From a virus, in the IMG/VR virus record IMGVR_UViG_3300043313_001243, positions 1-47,767 of that record: a DNA stretch of 47,767 nt; one strand, 5' to 3'. Positions 1 through 6,477 of the stretch are shown here, one piece after another. The translations under genes were made by a program, and so were the position numbers. The notes under the pieces are model-generated. The model made no database searches and was not told where the DNA came from. It saw nothing but the letters and a program-made list of their open reading frames with translations. Position 1 is the stretch's first letter; each line of letters opens with the position of its first letter.

Positions 1-133
1 GCTGGTACAGCGGGAACTCGCCCGACACGTCGGAGCGGCGCAGAGCGGGCGGCTGGATCTGGAACGGGGCAAGGTTCCGGGTGCGGTCGAGAACGTCGAC
101 CGTGGTGGCCTCGGGGTCAAACGTGCTGGTCAT
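1..133 (-). CDS. Unknown early protein, 3' end cut by window edge
   Basis: The reading frame opens at ATG (131-133) and is still open at base 1, giving 44 visible residues (MTSTFDPEATT... SGEFPLYQ). A purine-rich GAAAGG stretch lies about 10 nt before the start. The N-terminus is soluble, with no signal or membrane segment. I do not recognise the family. It is the last visible gene of the leftward early operon that begins near 1934, so a role in phage DNA metabolism or regulation is likely but inferred only from position. Joining the right window end to base 1 puts this frame out of register with the partial gene there, so the gene is truncated by the window rather than completed at the other end. 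Confidence 0.6.
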   Translation of the reverse strand, partial: MTSTFDPEATTVDVLDRTRNLAPFQIQPPALRRSDVSGEFPLYQ

Positions 134-174
134 GGCTATGGGCCTTTCGCAGGGAAGTCGTCAAGGGAGGTGGC

Positions 175-210
175 CCGGGGCCGCGGAAGCGGGGAGGCTC
201 GCGGCCCCGG
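175..210 (-). terminator. GC-rich hairpin between early genes
   Basis: A perfect 11-bp inverted repeat (CCGGGGCCGCG at 175-185, its complement at 200-210) with a 14-nt loop lies in the 163-bp gap between the genes ending at 297 and starting at 133. There is no T-tract. It could be a weak or partial terminator or an RNA stability/processing hairpin. I see no convincing gene in the rest of the gap 134-296. Confidence 0.4.
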
Positions 211-296
211 ACCGGCCCGGCCGCTAGGCGGGGCGGCTGGTGCGGCCGGGCAGTACAGGGGGATCGGCTACCGGGGAAGTGGTCGCCGAGCCCCGG

Positions 297-530
297 TCAG
301 GGCTGCGGAAGGCGCAGCGAGTCCTGGTAGCCGGGCAGCCCCTGCACCTTCGCGTCATGGGGCACGCAGGTCCGGACGGTCGTCTCGACGTCCTGGCCGT
401 CACGCTCGGCCCACACGACGGTGGCCCACACCGCGGACCGCTCGCACGGGTCGGTGTCGCCCAGGTCCGGGGTGTCGAACAGCGCGAGCACCTCGGCCAG
501 GTACGGCCAGCGGCAGGAGTAGGTGTGCAT
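297..530 (-). CDS. Small hypothetical early protein (77 aa)
   Basis: Start ATG at 530 overlaps the TGA of the upstream gene by one base (TGATG), implying translational coupling. The protein (MHTYSCRWPYLAEVLALFDT...) is rich in aromatic residues near the N-terminus and contains two Cys (in YSC and RTC), with no membrane segment. I do not recognise a family. It sits in the leftward early operon downstream of the two HTH genes. Coding evidence is moderate: GC-rich third positions, an operon-type overlap and a typical length. Confidence 0.55.
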   Translation of the reverse strand: MHTYSCRWPYLAEVLALFDTPDLGDTDPCERSAVWATVVWAERDGQDVETTVRTCVPHDAKVQGLPGYQDSLRLPQP

Positions 531-1171
531 CACAGCCGCCCGTCCGCGACCAGCCCGACGCCGTCGACCACGGAGCCGGAGCGCAGCGGCACCCGGGCGG
601 GCGACACCGGCGTCGGGTCGTCGGCGTCGGGTTCGCGGGAGTAGCTCAGGCCCGTCGGGTCGTCGGAGTTCTCCCAGCGCTCCTTGCGCTCGTTCCAGGT
701 CGCGGGGACTGCGGCCCGGATCGTTTCGTCACTGACGAGCGGCTTGCGGGCGCGCTCCAACTCGGCGACTCTCGCGCGGGCCTTCTCCAGCTCCGCCTCA
801 CGCTCGATCAGTTCGGCCTTGGCGGCAGCGACGTCGGTCCGGAGCGCCCACGGCCTCGATACGCCCTGGTAGACGACAACCTCGATCGGTCCCCGCGGGA
901 GGAGGTCGACGCCGTAGTGGTAGGCACCGCCGCTCATCTTCCGGACGCGACCGCGAATGCCGAGCAGGGCGCCCGCCATGGCGTCGACCGCGTCGGCCGT
1001 CACGTTGTCGTCATCCCGCGACCCCGGCTGGATGTTGAGTTGGAACTGGCGCGGCTTCGGCAGCCCGGAGCCAACGAGCGTCGCGATGTCGTCGGCGACC
1101 TTGCGCAGCTCGGCGGCGATCTCAGCGAAGTGGTCGGGCTGCTCTGCGGGCTGTACGTTCTCGGTAGTCAC
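530..1171 (-). CDS. Hypothetical early protein with coiled coil (213 aa)
   Basis: GTG start at 1171 with AAAGG about 9 nt upstream. Residues about 5-40 are helical. A globular middle part follows, then a strongly charged heptad-like helix at about 115-145 (AAAKAELIEREAELEKARAR) that looks like a coiled coil, then an acidic/Pro-rich tail. The C-terminus overlaps the next gene by one base. No enzymatic motif is visible. Multimerisation through the coiled coil is an inference. The gene is separated from the HTH genes by a 75-bp gap with a hairpin, so it may have its own promoter or be attenuated. Confidence 0.6.
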   Translation of the reverse strand: MTTENVQPAEQPDHFAEIAAELRKVADDIATLVGSGLPKPRQFQLNIQPGSRDDDNVTADAVDAMAGALLGIRGRVRKMSGGAYHYGVDLLPRGPIEVVVYQGVSRPWALRTDVAAAKAELIEREAELEKARARVAELERARKPLVSDETIRAAVPATWNERKERWENSDDPTGLSYSREPDADDPTPVSPARVPLRSGSVVDGVGLVADGRL

Positions 1172-1208
1172 TGGTCGGCCTTTCGTCAGAGTGGGTTGAT
1201 CGGTGTAC

Positions 1209-1238
1209 GGGCCGTCCGGGGTCAGAGCCGGGCGGCCC
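1209..1238 (-). terminator. Hairpin in gap between HTH gene and 1171 gene
   Basis: GGGCCGTCCGG (1209-1219) and CCGGGCGGCCC (1228-1238) pair as an 11-bp stem with one G-U pair and an 8-nt loop. It lies just downstream of the stop of the BldC-like gene (1247), so an attenuating terminator is plausible. There is no clear U-tract. Confidence 0.4.
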
Positions 1239-1246
1239 GATCTGGT

Positions 1247-1420
1247 TCAGGAGCCGGAGCCGTTCAGCAGGGCCAGCACCTCGGCCTCGCGGTAGCGGCG
1301 GTGGCCGCCGGGCGTGCGCAGCGACGAGATCCGGCCGCGGTTCGCCCACCGGTTGACCGTCTTCGGGTCCACCCGGAACATGCGGGCGACCTCGGACGGC
1401 GTCAGGAGCCGGTCGCTCAC
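1247..1420 (-). CDS. BldC/MerR-type small HTH protein, possible excisionase or regulator
   Basis: 57 aa. GTG at 1420 overlaps the previous stop in GTGA. The sequence LLTPSEVARMFRVDPKTVNR followed by WANRGRISSLRTPGGHRRYR is the signature of the MerR-like winged HTH of BldC and phage excisionase (HTH_17) families: helix-turn-helix at about residues 7-30, wing with the invariant GGHRRY at 38-43. Such proteins bind repeated DNA sites and bend DNA. Next to a repressor/integrase switch, roles as recombination directionality factor or as regulator of early genes are both possible. Confidence 0.8.
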   Translation of the reverse strand: MSDRLLTPSEVARMFRVDPKTVNRWANRGRISSLRTPGGHRRYREAEVLALLNGSGS

Positions 1421-1707
1421 GACAGCCGCCCCGCGCGACCGAGCCACGCCGTGCCGATCTGCAGTGACGGCCCGACCCCTCGCACCGGCGGCGACACGGG
1501 GGCACCGTCGCCGGGCGAGGGGTCGGAGATTGCGCGGGCGATCTCGTCCAGCAGCTCTGGCACCGACGGTGCCCAGCGCTCGAGGGGGTTCGCGCCCGCT
1601 CCGTCCGACGGACGGAGCGCGGCATCGGCCGGCCCGGGAGTGTGTGGGGCCTTCGGCGGGTGAGTCGGGCCCGGGTGCGTCGGGCCGGACGGCTTCGGGC
1701 CGGTCAC
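1417..1707 (-). CDS. Proline-rich hypothetical early protein (96 aa)
   Basis: GTG start at 1707 inside a GTGA overlap with the upstream HTH gene; the end overlaps the BldC-like gene in the same way. The first 45 residues are low complexity, rich in Pro, Gly, Thr and His (PTHPGPTHPPKAPHTPG). A short helical segment follows at about 55-75 (VPELLDEIARAISD). No known domain is evident. The start-stop overlaps on both sides support a real gene; the disordered N-terminus makes the function opaque. Confidence 0.5.
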   Translation of the reverse strand: MTGPKPSGPTHPGPTHPPKAPHTPGPADAALRPSDGAGANPLERWAPSVPELLDEIARAISDPSPGDGAPVSPPVRGVGPSLQIGTAWLGRAGRLS

Positions 1708-1934
1708 GCCGCGCTCCCCTGGCGCTGGATGTAGTCGAGGATCGCCTGCCGTGTGACCCGTCGCGCGGTGCCGATCGTGAACGAGTCCATCTCGCCGTCG
1801 TGCACGAGTTGCCACACCTTGCGCTCCCCCATGTCGAGGAGCCGGGCAGCGCGCGGGACCGTGTACGCGATCTGTTCAGGCTCTCCCGGGGCTGTGTCAA
1901 CGGGAGGAGCAAGGGGGGTTGTACTCTCATGCAT
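1704..1934 (-). CDS. HTH_17/excisionase-like DNA-binding protein, first early gene
   Basis: 76 aa from ATG 1934. An upstream GTG at 1997 would add 21 residues, but those are encoded by the operator repeats. Residues about 25-70 (YTVPRAARLLDMGERKVWQL followed by VHDGEMDSFTIGTARRVTRQ) form an AlpA/excisionase-type HTH. The ATG lies inside the operator CTCTCATGCATGGGAG and six bases after a TACGTT -10 element, so the mRNA is probably leaderless. As the first gene of the leftward operon, facing away from the repressor, it is the best candidate for Xis or a Cro-like early regulator. Confidence 0.7.
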   Translation of the reverse strand: MHESTTPLAPPVDTAPGEPEQIAYTVPRAARLLDMGERKVWQLVHDGEMDSFTIGTARRVTRQAILDYIQRQGSAA

Positions 1935-1966
1935 GGGAGTAACGTACGCGCTCTCATGCGTGGGAG
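1924..1966. promoter_or_regulatory. Tandem operators and leftward early promoter
   Basis: Two near-identical 16-bp imperfect palindromes, CTCTCATGCATGGGAG (1924-1939) and CTCTCATGCGTGGGAG (1951-1966), are spaced 27 bp centre to centre. Between them on the minus strand is TACGTT (1946-1941), matching the actinobacterial TANNNT -10, followed by 6 nt and the ATG at 1934. A protein bound to both palindromes would cover the promoter. The natural candidate is the divergently encoded repressor at 2188; autoregulation by the HTH_17 protein is the alternative. Confidence 0.65.
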
Positions 1967-2175
1967 CTACTCGTCCGTTCGGATGATTCTCTTGCACCCC
2001 TTACGGGCAGACGATGTAGGGCATGCAGCGCTATGCCAGAGGGGTGACGAATCAGGCCAGGGGCCGACATCGCGGTGATCCCCCGCCGCGTTCACCACGC
2101 GGGAGCGTAGGCCCTGGTCACAACCGTTGGCGGGAGTGCTCTCGTCCACGCGACAACAGGCCCACCGATGGGACA

Positions 2176-2187
2176 TACCGTGACGCC
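2176..2187 (+). promoter_or_regulatory. Probable leaderless promoter of the repressor gene
   Basis: TACCGT (2176-2181) fits the TANNNT -10 consensus and ends exactly 6 nt before the GTG start of the repressor at 2188, the spacing expected when transcription begins at the start codon. No convincing Shine-Dalgarno sequence precedes the GTG. A -35 element is not clear. The rest of 1967-2175 shows no supportable gene; open frames there lack plausible starts and protein-like composition. Confidence 0.45.
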
Positions 2188-2613
2188 GTGGCACCGACCC
2201 CTGAAGTCAATCGCATGCGGTTCGCGCAGTTCGTCGCGCGGACCCTCGCCGGTGCGCGCGACCGCGGCATGACTGACCGGGACATCCACGCCGCGACCGG
2301 GGTCCCGCCGAGCACCTTCCATCGCTGGCAGAAGGGGCAGGTCGCCACCGCGCCCGACCTCGACAAGGTCAAACGCTTCTGCGAAGGGCTCGGCGTCAGC
2401 GTCACGGCCGCCATGACCGCGCTCGGCCTGGCGCCCGGCCGCGACACCACCGAACCGGAGCCGCCGCTCCCGCCGGAGATCCGCACCATCCTGCGCCGGC
2501 TCGCCGACCCCAACGTCCCGGAGTCCGACAAGCTCGTCATCCGGGAGATGCTCAGGATGCTCGCGCAGCAGGCCCGGCGCACCGAGCCGCCGCCACGGGA
2601 GGGGACAGCCTGA
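2188..2613 (+). CDS. Lysogeny repressor candidate with Xre-type HTH (141 aa)
   Basis: GTG 2188 is chosen because TACCGT lies six bases upstream and because the region before it is not protein-like; ATG 2215 is possible. Residues about 10-75 hold a lambda-repressor-type HTH (GMTDRDIHAATGVPPSTFHR then WQKG), recognition helix around PPSTFHRW. The C-terminal part is a Pro linker plus a helix (VPESDKLVIREMLRMLAQQA) that could dimerise. The TGA overlaps the integrase ATG (TGATG), coupling repressor and integrase expression. It is divergent from the early operon across the 1924-1966 operators. Together with int this forms the immunity/integration switch. Confidence 0.75.
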   Translation: MAPTPEVNRMRFAQFVARTLAGARDRGMTDRDIHAATGVPPSTFHRWQKGQVATAPDLDKVKRFCEGLGVSVTAAMTALGLAPGRDTTEPEPPLPPEIRTILRRLADPNVPESDKLVIREMLRMLAQQARRTEPPPREGTA

Positions 2614-3851
2614 TGGCGCGCAAGCGGCAGCCGGTCATCAGCAAGGGCAGCGACGGGCAGTTCCACGCCTGGGTGACCGTCGGCACCAAGACGAACGGCC
2701 GCCCCGACCAGCGTCACGTCAAGCGGGCCACGGAGGCCGAGGTCGAGGAGCGCGTAGACGAGCTGCTCGACCAGGTGCGGGCGGGTGCGGTCGTCAAGGC
2801 GGGCCGCGGGATGACCGTCGAGCAGTGGCTGACGGTCTACCTGGAGACGGTCGCGCCGCGCCGCTGCGACCCGACCACGATCTACGACTACCGGTCCAAG
2901 ATGCGCAACTGGGTGTATCCGGTCGTCGGCGGCGTCCGGGTGGATCGCCTGCGGCCCGACCAGCTCGACGAGGTGTACCTGCGGATGGCGCGCGCGGGCA
3001 AGGCTGACAGCTCGACGTTGAAGGTGCACCGCATCCTCACCCGCGCCCTGGAGATCGCGTTCCGGCGGGGTCTGGTGCCGCGCAACGTCGCGAAGCTCAT
3101 CGACTCGCCCACGGTGAAGCGGGTCGAGATCCTGCCGCTGAGCGAGGCCGAGGCCGTCGCCGTGCTCGACAAGGCGATCGCGTCGCGTCGGCGCAACACG
3201 GCCCGCTGGTCGGTGGGGCTGGCGCTGGGCCTGCGTCAGGGTGAGGCGCTCGGCCTGCGCTGGCCGTACGTCGACCTGGAGCGCGGCGAAATCCGGGTGT
3301 GGTGGCAGCTGCACCGGCGAGCGTTCGAGCACGGCTGCGGCGGCACGTGCGGGCGCCGTCGCGGCGGGAACTGCCCGGCGAAGGTGCTGCCGCTGCGCTC
3401 CGGCGAGCAGGTCGCGACGGGCGGGCTGATCCTCAAAGAGCCGAAGGGTAAGAGCAAGCGGACGATCCCGATCCCGGTCGAGCTCGTCGAGGCGCTGAGG
3501 GTGCACCGGGAGGTGCAGGGGTTCGAGCGGCAGTACGCCGAGTCGGCCTACCTGAAGCACGGGTTCGTGTTCGCTCACCCCGACGGCCGGCCGCTGGACC
3601 CGGGTGACGACTTCGACGACTGGAAGGGTCTGCTCGCCGCGGCGGGTGTGCGTGACGCGCGGGTGCACGACGGGCGGCACACAGCGGCGACGCTTCTGCT
3701 GGCGCAGGGCGTGCGGCTGGAAGTGGTGCAGGAGATCCTCGGCCACTCCGACATCCGGGTGACGCGGGGCTACTCGCACGTGGCGTCGGCGATGGCCCGG
3801 GCGGCGACCGACGGCATGGGCGCGGCGCTGCTGCGCAAGCGGCTACCGTGA
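2613..3851 (+). CDS. int: Tyrosine recombinase, phage integrase
   Basis: 412 aa, ATG coupled to the repressor stop. Order of domains: basic N-terminal arm-binding region (1-65), core-binding SAM-like domain (about 67-165), catalytic domain (about 175-400). Catalytic residues visible: Arg208 (GLRQGEALGL), His352 and Arg355 (HDGRH), His378 (LGHSD) and nucleophile Tyr387 (TRGYSHV); Lys276 or nearby is the likely beta-hairpin lysine. A Cys-rich insert at about 240-256 (HGCGGTCGRRRGGNC) is common in actinobacterial integrases. It would recombine attP at 4600-4650 with a tRNA-Thr(CGT) gene; the arm repeats at 4505-4526 and 4720-4741 are the expected N-domain sites. Confidence 0.95.
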   Translation: MARKRQPVISKGSDGQFHAWVTVGTKTNGRPDQRHVKRATEAEVEERVDELLDQVRAGAVVKAGRGMTVEQWLTVYLETVAPRRCDPTTIYDYRSKMRNWVYPVVGGVRVDRLRPDQLDEVYLRMARAGKADSSTLKVHRILTRALEIAFRRGLVPRNVAKLIDSPTVKRVEILPLSEAEAVAVLDKAIASRRRNTARWSVGLALGLRQGEALGLRWPYVDLERGEIRVWWQLHRRAFEHGCGGTCGRRRGGNCPAKVLPLRSGEQVATGGLILKEPKGKSKRTIPIPVELVEALRVHREVQGFERQYAESAYLKHGFVFAHPDGRPLDPGDDFDDWKGLLAAAGVRDARVHDGRHTAATLLLAQGVRLEVVQEILGHSDIRVTRGYSHVASAMARAATDGMGAALLRKRLP

Positions 3852-3856
3852 CCGCC

Positions 3857-3895
3857 ATGCCCAACCTGACGGCAGCCGGGAGGCTCGCGCGATGA
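3857..3895 (+). CDS. Possible 12-aa leader peptide coupled to next gene
   Basis: ATG 3857 encodes MPNLTAAGRLAR and stops with a TGA that overlaps the ATG of the DUF5662-like gene (ATGA at 3892). The Shine-Dalgarno of the downstream gene (GGGAGG) lies inside this mini-frame. It may serve translational coupling from the integrase transcript, or may be chance. Confidence 0.3.
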   Translation: MPNLTAAGRLAR

Positions 3896-4515
3896 CCAGC
3901 TACGACAGCGTCCCCGACACGCTCAAGCACTCTCTGCGCGTCGGCAGGCTGATGGGCCAGCCGATCCGTGAGCTGGTCACCCGGTCCACAGAGCACGACC
4001 ACAGCAAGACGGTGATGCCGGAGCAGAGCGTCTTCGACGAGTTCACACCGAAGTTGAAGCACAGCACGTACGGCAGCGACGAATACAAGGGCTTCCTGGC
4101 TGCCATGAAGGTCGGGCTGGACCACCACTACGCGAGCAACCGGCATCACCCCGAGCACTTCGGCGAGGCCGGAATCAACGGCATGACGCTGGTCGACCTC
4201 ATCGAGATGCTGGCCGACTGGAAGGCGGCCACCGAGCGACACGACGACGGCAGCCTCTCGAAGAGCCTCACGATCCAGAAGGAGCGCTTCGGGATCTCCG
4301 ACCAGCTGCTCCAGATCCTGGAGAACACGGCCCGCTGGTTCGAGTGGCTGGACTGCGGCGCCGAGCACACCGCGCCGGACGGCACCAAGATGCGATGCAA
4401 CTTTGGAGCCCACCAGCCGCACGCTCTGCACTGCGACGGCCGGTTCGAACCGTACGACTGGCCGGTGACGGAAGGTGATGCACCGGTCGGTCGCGAGGCG
4501 GCCAATACACCCTGA
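3892..4515 (+). CDS. DUF5662-like protein (207 aa)
   Basis: ATG 3892 with GGGAGG 8-9 nt upstream. The sequence has the His/Asp-rich pattern of the DUF5662 family found in phages and bacteria: EHDHSK near residue 35, LKHSTYGSDEYK at about 57-70, then DHHYASNRHHPEHFGE at about 77-95 and GMTLVDLIEMLADWKAATER at about 100-120. The spaced H and D residues suggest a metal-binding, HD-like helical enzyme, but the substrate is unknown. The C-terminal region has Cys residues (LDCG, MRCN, HCDG). It sits between int and the attP core; the last codons overlap the first arm-type repeat. Likely a lysogeny-expressed accessory gene. Confidence 0.75.
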   Translation: MTSYDSVPDTLKHSLRVGRLMGQPIRELVTRSTEHDHSKTVMPEQSVFDEFTPKLKHSTYGSDEYKGFLAAMKVGLDHHYASNRHHPEHFGEAGINGMTLVDLIEMLADWKAATERHDDGSLSKSLTIQKERFGISDQLLQILENTARWFEWLDCGAEHTAPDGTKMRCNFGAHQPHALHCDGRFEPYDWPVTEGDAPVGREAANTP

Positions 4516-4548
4516 CGTACACCCTTGATCTTCACGGAGATCACGAAG

Positions 4549-4590
4549 AAGGCCCCGTGACCTTGGCTTAACGCCTGGTCACGGGGCCTT
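4549..4590. terminator. Strong bidirectional terminator hairpin
   Basis: Perfect 14-bp stem AAGGCCCCGTGACC (4549-4562) with its complement at 4577-4590 and a 14-nt loop. It lies 33 bp after the stop of the DUF5662-like gene and would end rightward transcription of the repressor-int transcript before the attP core. Confidence 0.75.
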
Positions 4591-4600
4591 CCGCTTACCC

Positions 4601-4646
4601 GAGCCGCCTGACGGAATCGAACCGTCGACCTACGCATTACGAGTGC
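4601..4646 (-). pseudogene. 3' half of tRNA-Thr(CGT), att core identity block
   Basis: Read on the minus strand this is anticodon loop CTCGTAA, the 3' side of the anticodon stem, variable loop AGGTC, a perfect T arm (GACGG TTCGATT CCGTC) and acceptor 3' strand AGGCGGC plus T. The 5' acceptor strand (expected GCCGCCT) and the D arm are absent, and upstream bases give a mismatch in the anticodon stem. It is therefore the partial tRNA carried by the phage to restore the host gene on integration, not a functional tRNA. Confidence 0.85.
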
Positions 4647-4766
4647 CTCCGAAGTTCCTGCACCACTATGCGTAGCCTGCAAATGTGTACCCCTGCGCAA
4701 GGGTGCGCAACGCTATGCAGTACACCCTGGGGTACACCCTGCCCCCTGTACGCAGGGTGACCACCG

Positions 4767-5165
4767 CTAATTCCCGCGCATCAACCGATGGGCGATCACG
4801 CGCGCCGACTCGATCGACTCGGAGTCGAGCCCACTCGCCCCACTCCCCCGCCGTTCCGACTCCAACGCATTCAGCCGCGCCTCGATCGACTCGAAACATC
4901 GGACCGTGCATTCCTGGGCGGCGTCGAAGCGCCGGCAGACCATGTGCACGGCGTAGACGGTGAAGAACGCGCCCCACACGATCGTGCAGGCGACCCGCAT
5001 GGTGATGACGGCCTGCTCGGCGGCGGGCCCGCCGGTCGCGTGCATCACCTGCACGACGATGGTTGCAGTGGTCAGGATCAACGCGAAGTTGAGGACCCTG
5101 TAGTGGGCAGGCGCCGGGGAGTGGTGCGGCGCGGGGATCTGCTCTTCGGTGTCCGGCATCGACAC
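4767..5165 (-). CDS. Two-TM membrane protein with charged C-terminus (132 aa)
   Basis: GTG 5165 has TGGAGG about 6 nt upstream. Hydrophobic segments at about 24-44 (VLNFALILTTATIVVQVM) and 56-78 (ACTIVWGAFFTVYAVHMV) are followed by a charged helix (FESIEARLNALESERRG) that may form a short coiled coil. Reads toward attP and ends close to the right arm repeats. No family recognised. A membrane protein beside attP and opposite to the structural genes could be a lysogenic-conversion or superinfection-exclusion gene, which is inference only. Confidence 0.6.
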   Translation of the reverse strand: MSMPDTEEQIPAPHHSPAPAHYRVLNFALILTTATIVVQVMHATGGPAAEQAVITMRVACTIVWGAFFTVYAVHMVCRRFDAAQECTVRCFESIEARLNALESERRGSGASGLDSESIESARVIAHRLMRGN

Positions 5166-5417
5166 GGGGGGCCTCCAGTGGCGTGGGCGGTGGGATCAGG
5201 GGGGCCGCGAGTGCACCGAGTTAACCCGCTCGTAACCCAATGATGTATCGGCCGTGACGGTTCGTGATCAAGACGGGTGGTCGATCACCGGCGATCCGAA
5301 CGGGCGAGAAGACTGCCGCTCCAGACAGATCGGTGACTGAGCGTTGCTAGATCATCACCTGTCACCCACACTGCGGTTCTCGCGGCCACCCCCTGCGACC
5401 TCGAAAGGCCCCTGACG
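5166..5417. other. Divergent intergenic region, 252 bp
   Basis: Separates the leftward membrane-protein gene from the rightward gene at 5418. It is less GC-rich in the middle (around 5220-5260 and 5340-5375) and should hold both promoters, but I see no clear -35/-10 pair. A short inverted GGTGA / TCACC pair occurs at about 5331-5369. No gene-like frame is visible. Confidence 0.4.
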
Positions 5418-5930
5418 ATGACCCTCCCTGAGTCCCAGTCGCCCATCCAGCCCGGCCAGTCGACGCCGCGGCCCCGCAGCACGTCGCGCCTGCCCTGGAT
5501 CATCGCCGGCGTCGTAGCGCTCGCCCTGCTCGCCGGCACCGCCCTGGGCGTCGCCCTCGCCGGCCGCGACACCGGGCAGCCGGCCGCGGCGAAGACCGCC
5601 TCGGCGTGGGAGCAGCAGCAGGCCGACACGAAGAACTCCCGGGCGTTCCCCGCCGCGCAGCGCGCCTGCGACGCCGAGCAGCTGGGCACGGTCGTCGACG
5701 ACGGCGGTAAGACGCTGGTGATCTCCGGCTCCGGCAACGAGGGCGACGGCGTCGATCAGCAGGCCCTCGAGTGCATCTTCAAACAGGTCGGCATGCCGAC
5801 GTCAGTGTCGGAGCAAGTCTGGGCGACCCGGGCGCTGGACGGCCGCGTGCAGCAGACGTGGCCGGGCTACACCGCGTCGTGGACGTACCACCCGGACAGC
5901 GGCCTGCAGATGGTCATCAAAGCCGACTAG
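5418..5930 (+). CDS. Single-pass membrane-anchored or secreted protein (170 aa)
   Basis: ATG 5418 with GAAAGG 9-12 nt upstream. A Pro/Ser-rich cytoplasmic N-terminus (1-27) is followed by a TM segment (about 28-49, PWIIAGVVALALLAGTALGV). The extracytoplasmic domain (about 50-170) has two Cys (RACDAEQ, LECIFKQ) that could form a disulfide, and an aromatic C-terminus. The topology resembles many actinobacterial proteins of unknown function. Monocistronic or first in a short run; it converges with the leftward pair ending at 5927, overlapping it by 4 bases. Confidence 0.65.
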   Translation: MTLPESQSPIQPGQSTPRPRSTSRLPWIIAGVVALALLAGTALGVALAGRDTGQPAAAKTASAWEQQQADTKNSRAFPAAQRACDAEQLGTVVDDGGKTLVISGSGNEGDGVDQQALECIFKQVGMPTSVSEQVWATRALDGRVQQTWPGYTASWTYHPDSGLQMVIKAD

Positions 5931-6187
5931 GCCCGGGCCTTGAGCTGGTCGCGCAGATCCTCGGCGGTCGGGGCGTACAGCTCGGTGCGGCGGTGGCGCA
6001 CCTCGCAGGTGGCCCGGTATCCGCGCTCCGGGCTGCGCGGCAGTCCGCCGCGGGTCCAGAACACGTGCCAGGCCGGAAACTCCGCCTCGAGAGCGGTGCA
6101 CGCGTCGAGGGCACCGTCGGGCCAGCCGAGACGCTCGGCGACCAGACGGCGGTTCAGAGCCGGGTCGACCGGCGGCAGCGCGCTCAC
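5927..6187 (-). CDS. Hypothetical 86-aa protein
   Basis: GTG 6187 overlaps the stop of the small gene upstream in GTGA, so the long upstream extension of this frame is not needed. The protein (VSALPPVDPALNRRLVAERL, GWPDGALDACTALEAEFP, then HVFWTRGGLP) looks globular with a Trp-rich centre and a basic C-terminal helix (AEDLRDQLKARA). I do not recognise a family with certainty. It forms a two-gene operon with 6184-6336. Confidence 0.6.
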   Translation of the reverse strand: MSALPPVDPALNRRLVAERLGWPDGALDACTALEAEFPAWHVFWTRGGLPRSPERGYRATCEVRHRRTELYAPTAEDLRDQLKARA

Positions 6188-6336
6188 CGCTGCGCCTCGG
6201 CGTCGTGCCCGTGCGCGGGACAGGGGCAGGTCCGCGGTTCCGGGCAGTCGCGGTGCCAGGCGGCCCGCCGCTCCGGCCGCTTCAGGCGCGCTTCGATGTC
6301 GCAGGGCATGGTGATACGGGTCTTGGTGTCGGCCAC
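6184..6336 (-). CDS. Small Cys/His protein (50 aa)
   Basis: GTG 6336, GAAGGGG about 10 nt upstream. Sequence MADTKTRITMPCDIEARLKR followed by a segment with CPEPRTCPCPAHGHD: four Cys and two or three His in 40 residues suggest a small zinc-binding fold. It overlaps the next gene by 4 bases (GTGA). Divergent from the AlpA-like gene at 6478, with about 140 bp between that must hold both promoters. Function unknown. Confidence 0.55.
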   Translation of the reverse strand: MADTKTRITMPCDIEARLKRPERRAAWHRDCPEPRTCPCPAHGHDAEAQR

Positions 6337-6477
6337 GAGAGGGCCCCTTCCGCCGCGATGGAAGGAAGGCGACGGCCACAGCTTCTCGCGGCCCTAGCCG
6401 CCGCCTCCGGCCGCTCACTTTACGCTCGCGCTAGGCGTGTGTGTAGTGCCTGCGTGAATACACGGACGCATAGTGTG

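Larger units (their letters stand above)
4505..4760. other. attP: phage attachment site with core and paired arm repeats
   Basis: The core is the tRNA-Thr 3' half at 4601-4646. Left arm repeats ATACACCCTG (4505-4514) and GTACACCCTT (4517-4526) and right arm repeats GTACACCCTG (4720-4729) and GTACACCCTG (4732-4741) are each spaced 12 bp and lie about 75 and 70 bp from the core. A further inverted CACCCTG-type copy lies at 4754-4760. CTACGCAT (4630-4637) and ATGCGTAG (4668-4675) form an inverted repeat across the core. Arms on both sides of a core is the arrangement of attP, not of attL or attR. Confidence 0.75.

Noticed and set aside
170-1663. 497-codon plus-strand frame
   Set aside because: Antisense of the early HTH and coiled-coil genes, with Arg/Pro/Gly-rich non-protein-like composition.
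4601-4680. Complete functional tRNA-Thr
   Set aside because: No 5' acceptor strand or D arm; the upstream bases mispair in the anticodon stem.
4505-4760. Element boundary (attL or attR) between two integrated elements
   Set aside because: Arm repeats occur on both sides of the core and phage gene order continues logically across it, so attP is the simpler reading; not fully excluded.
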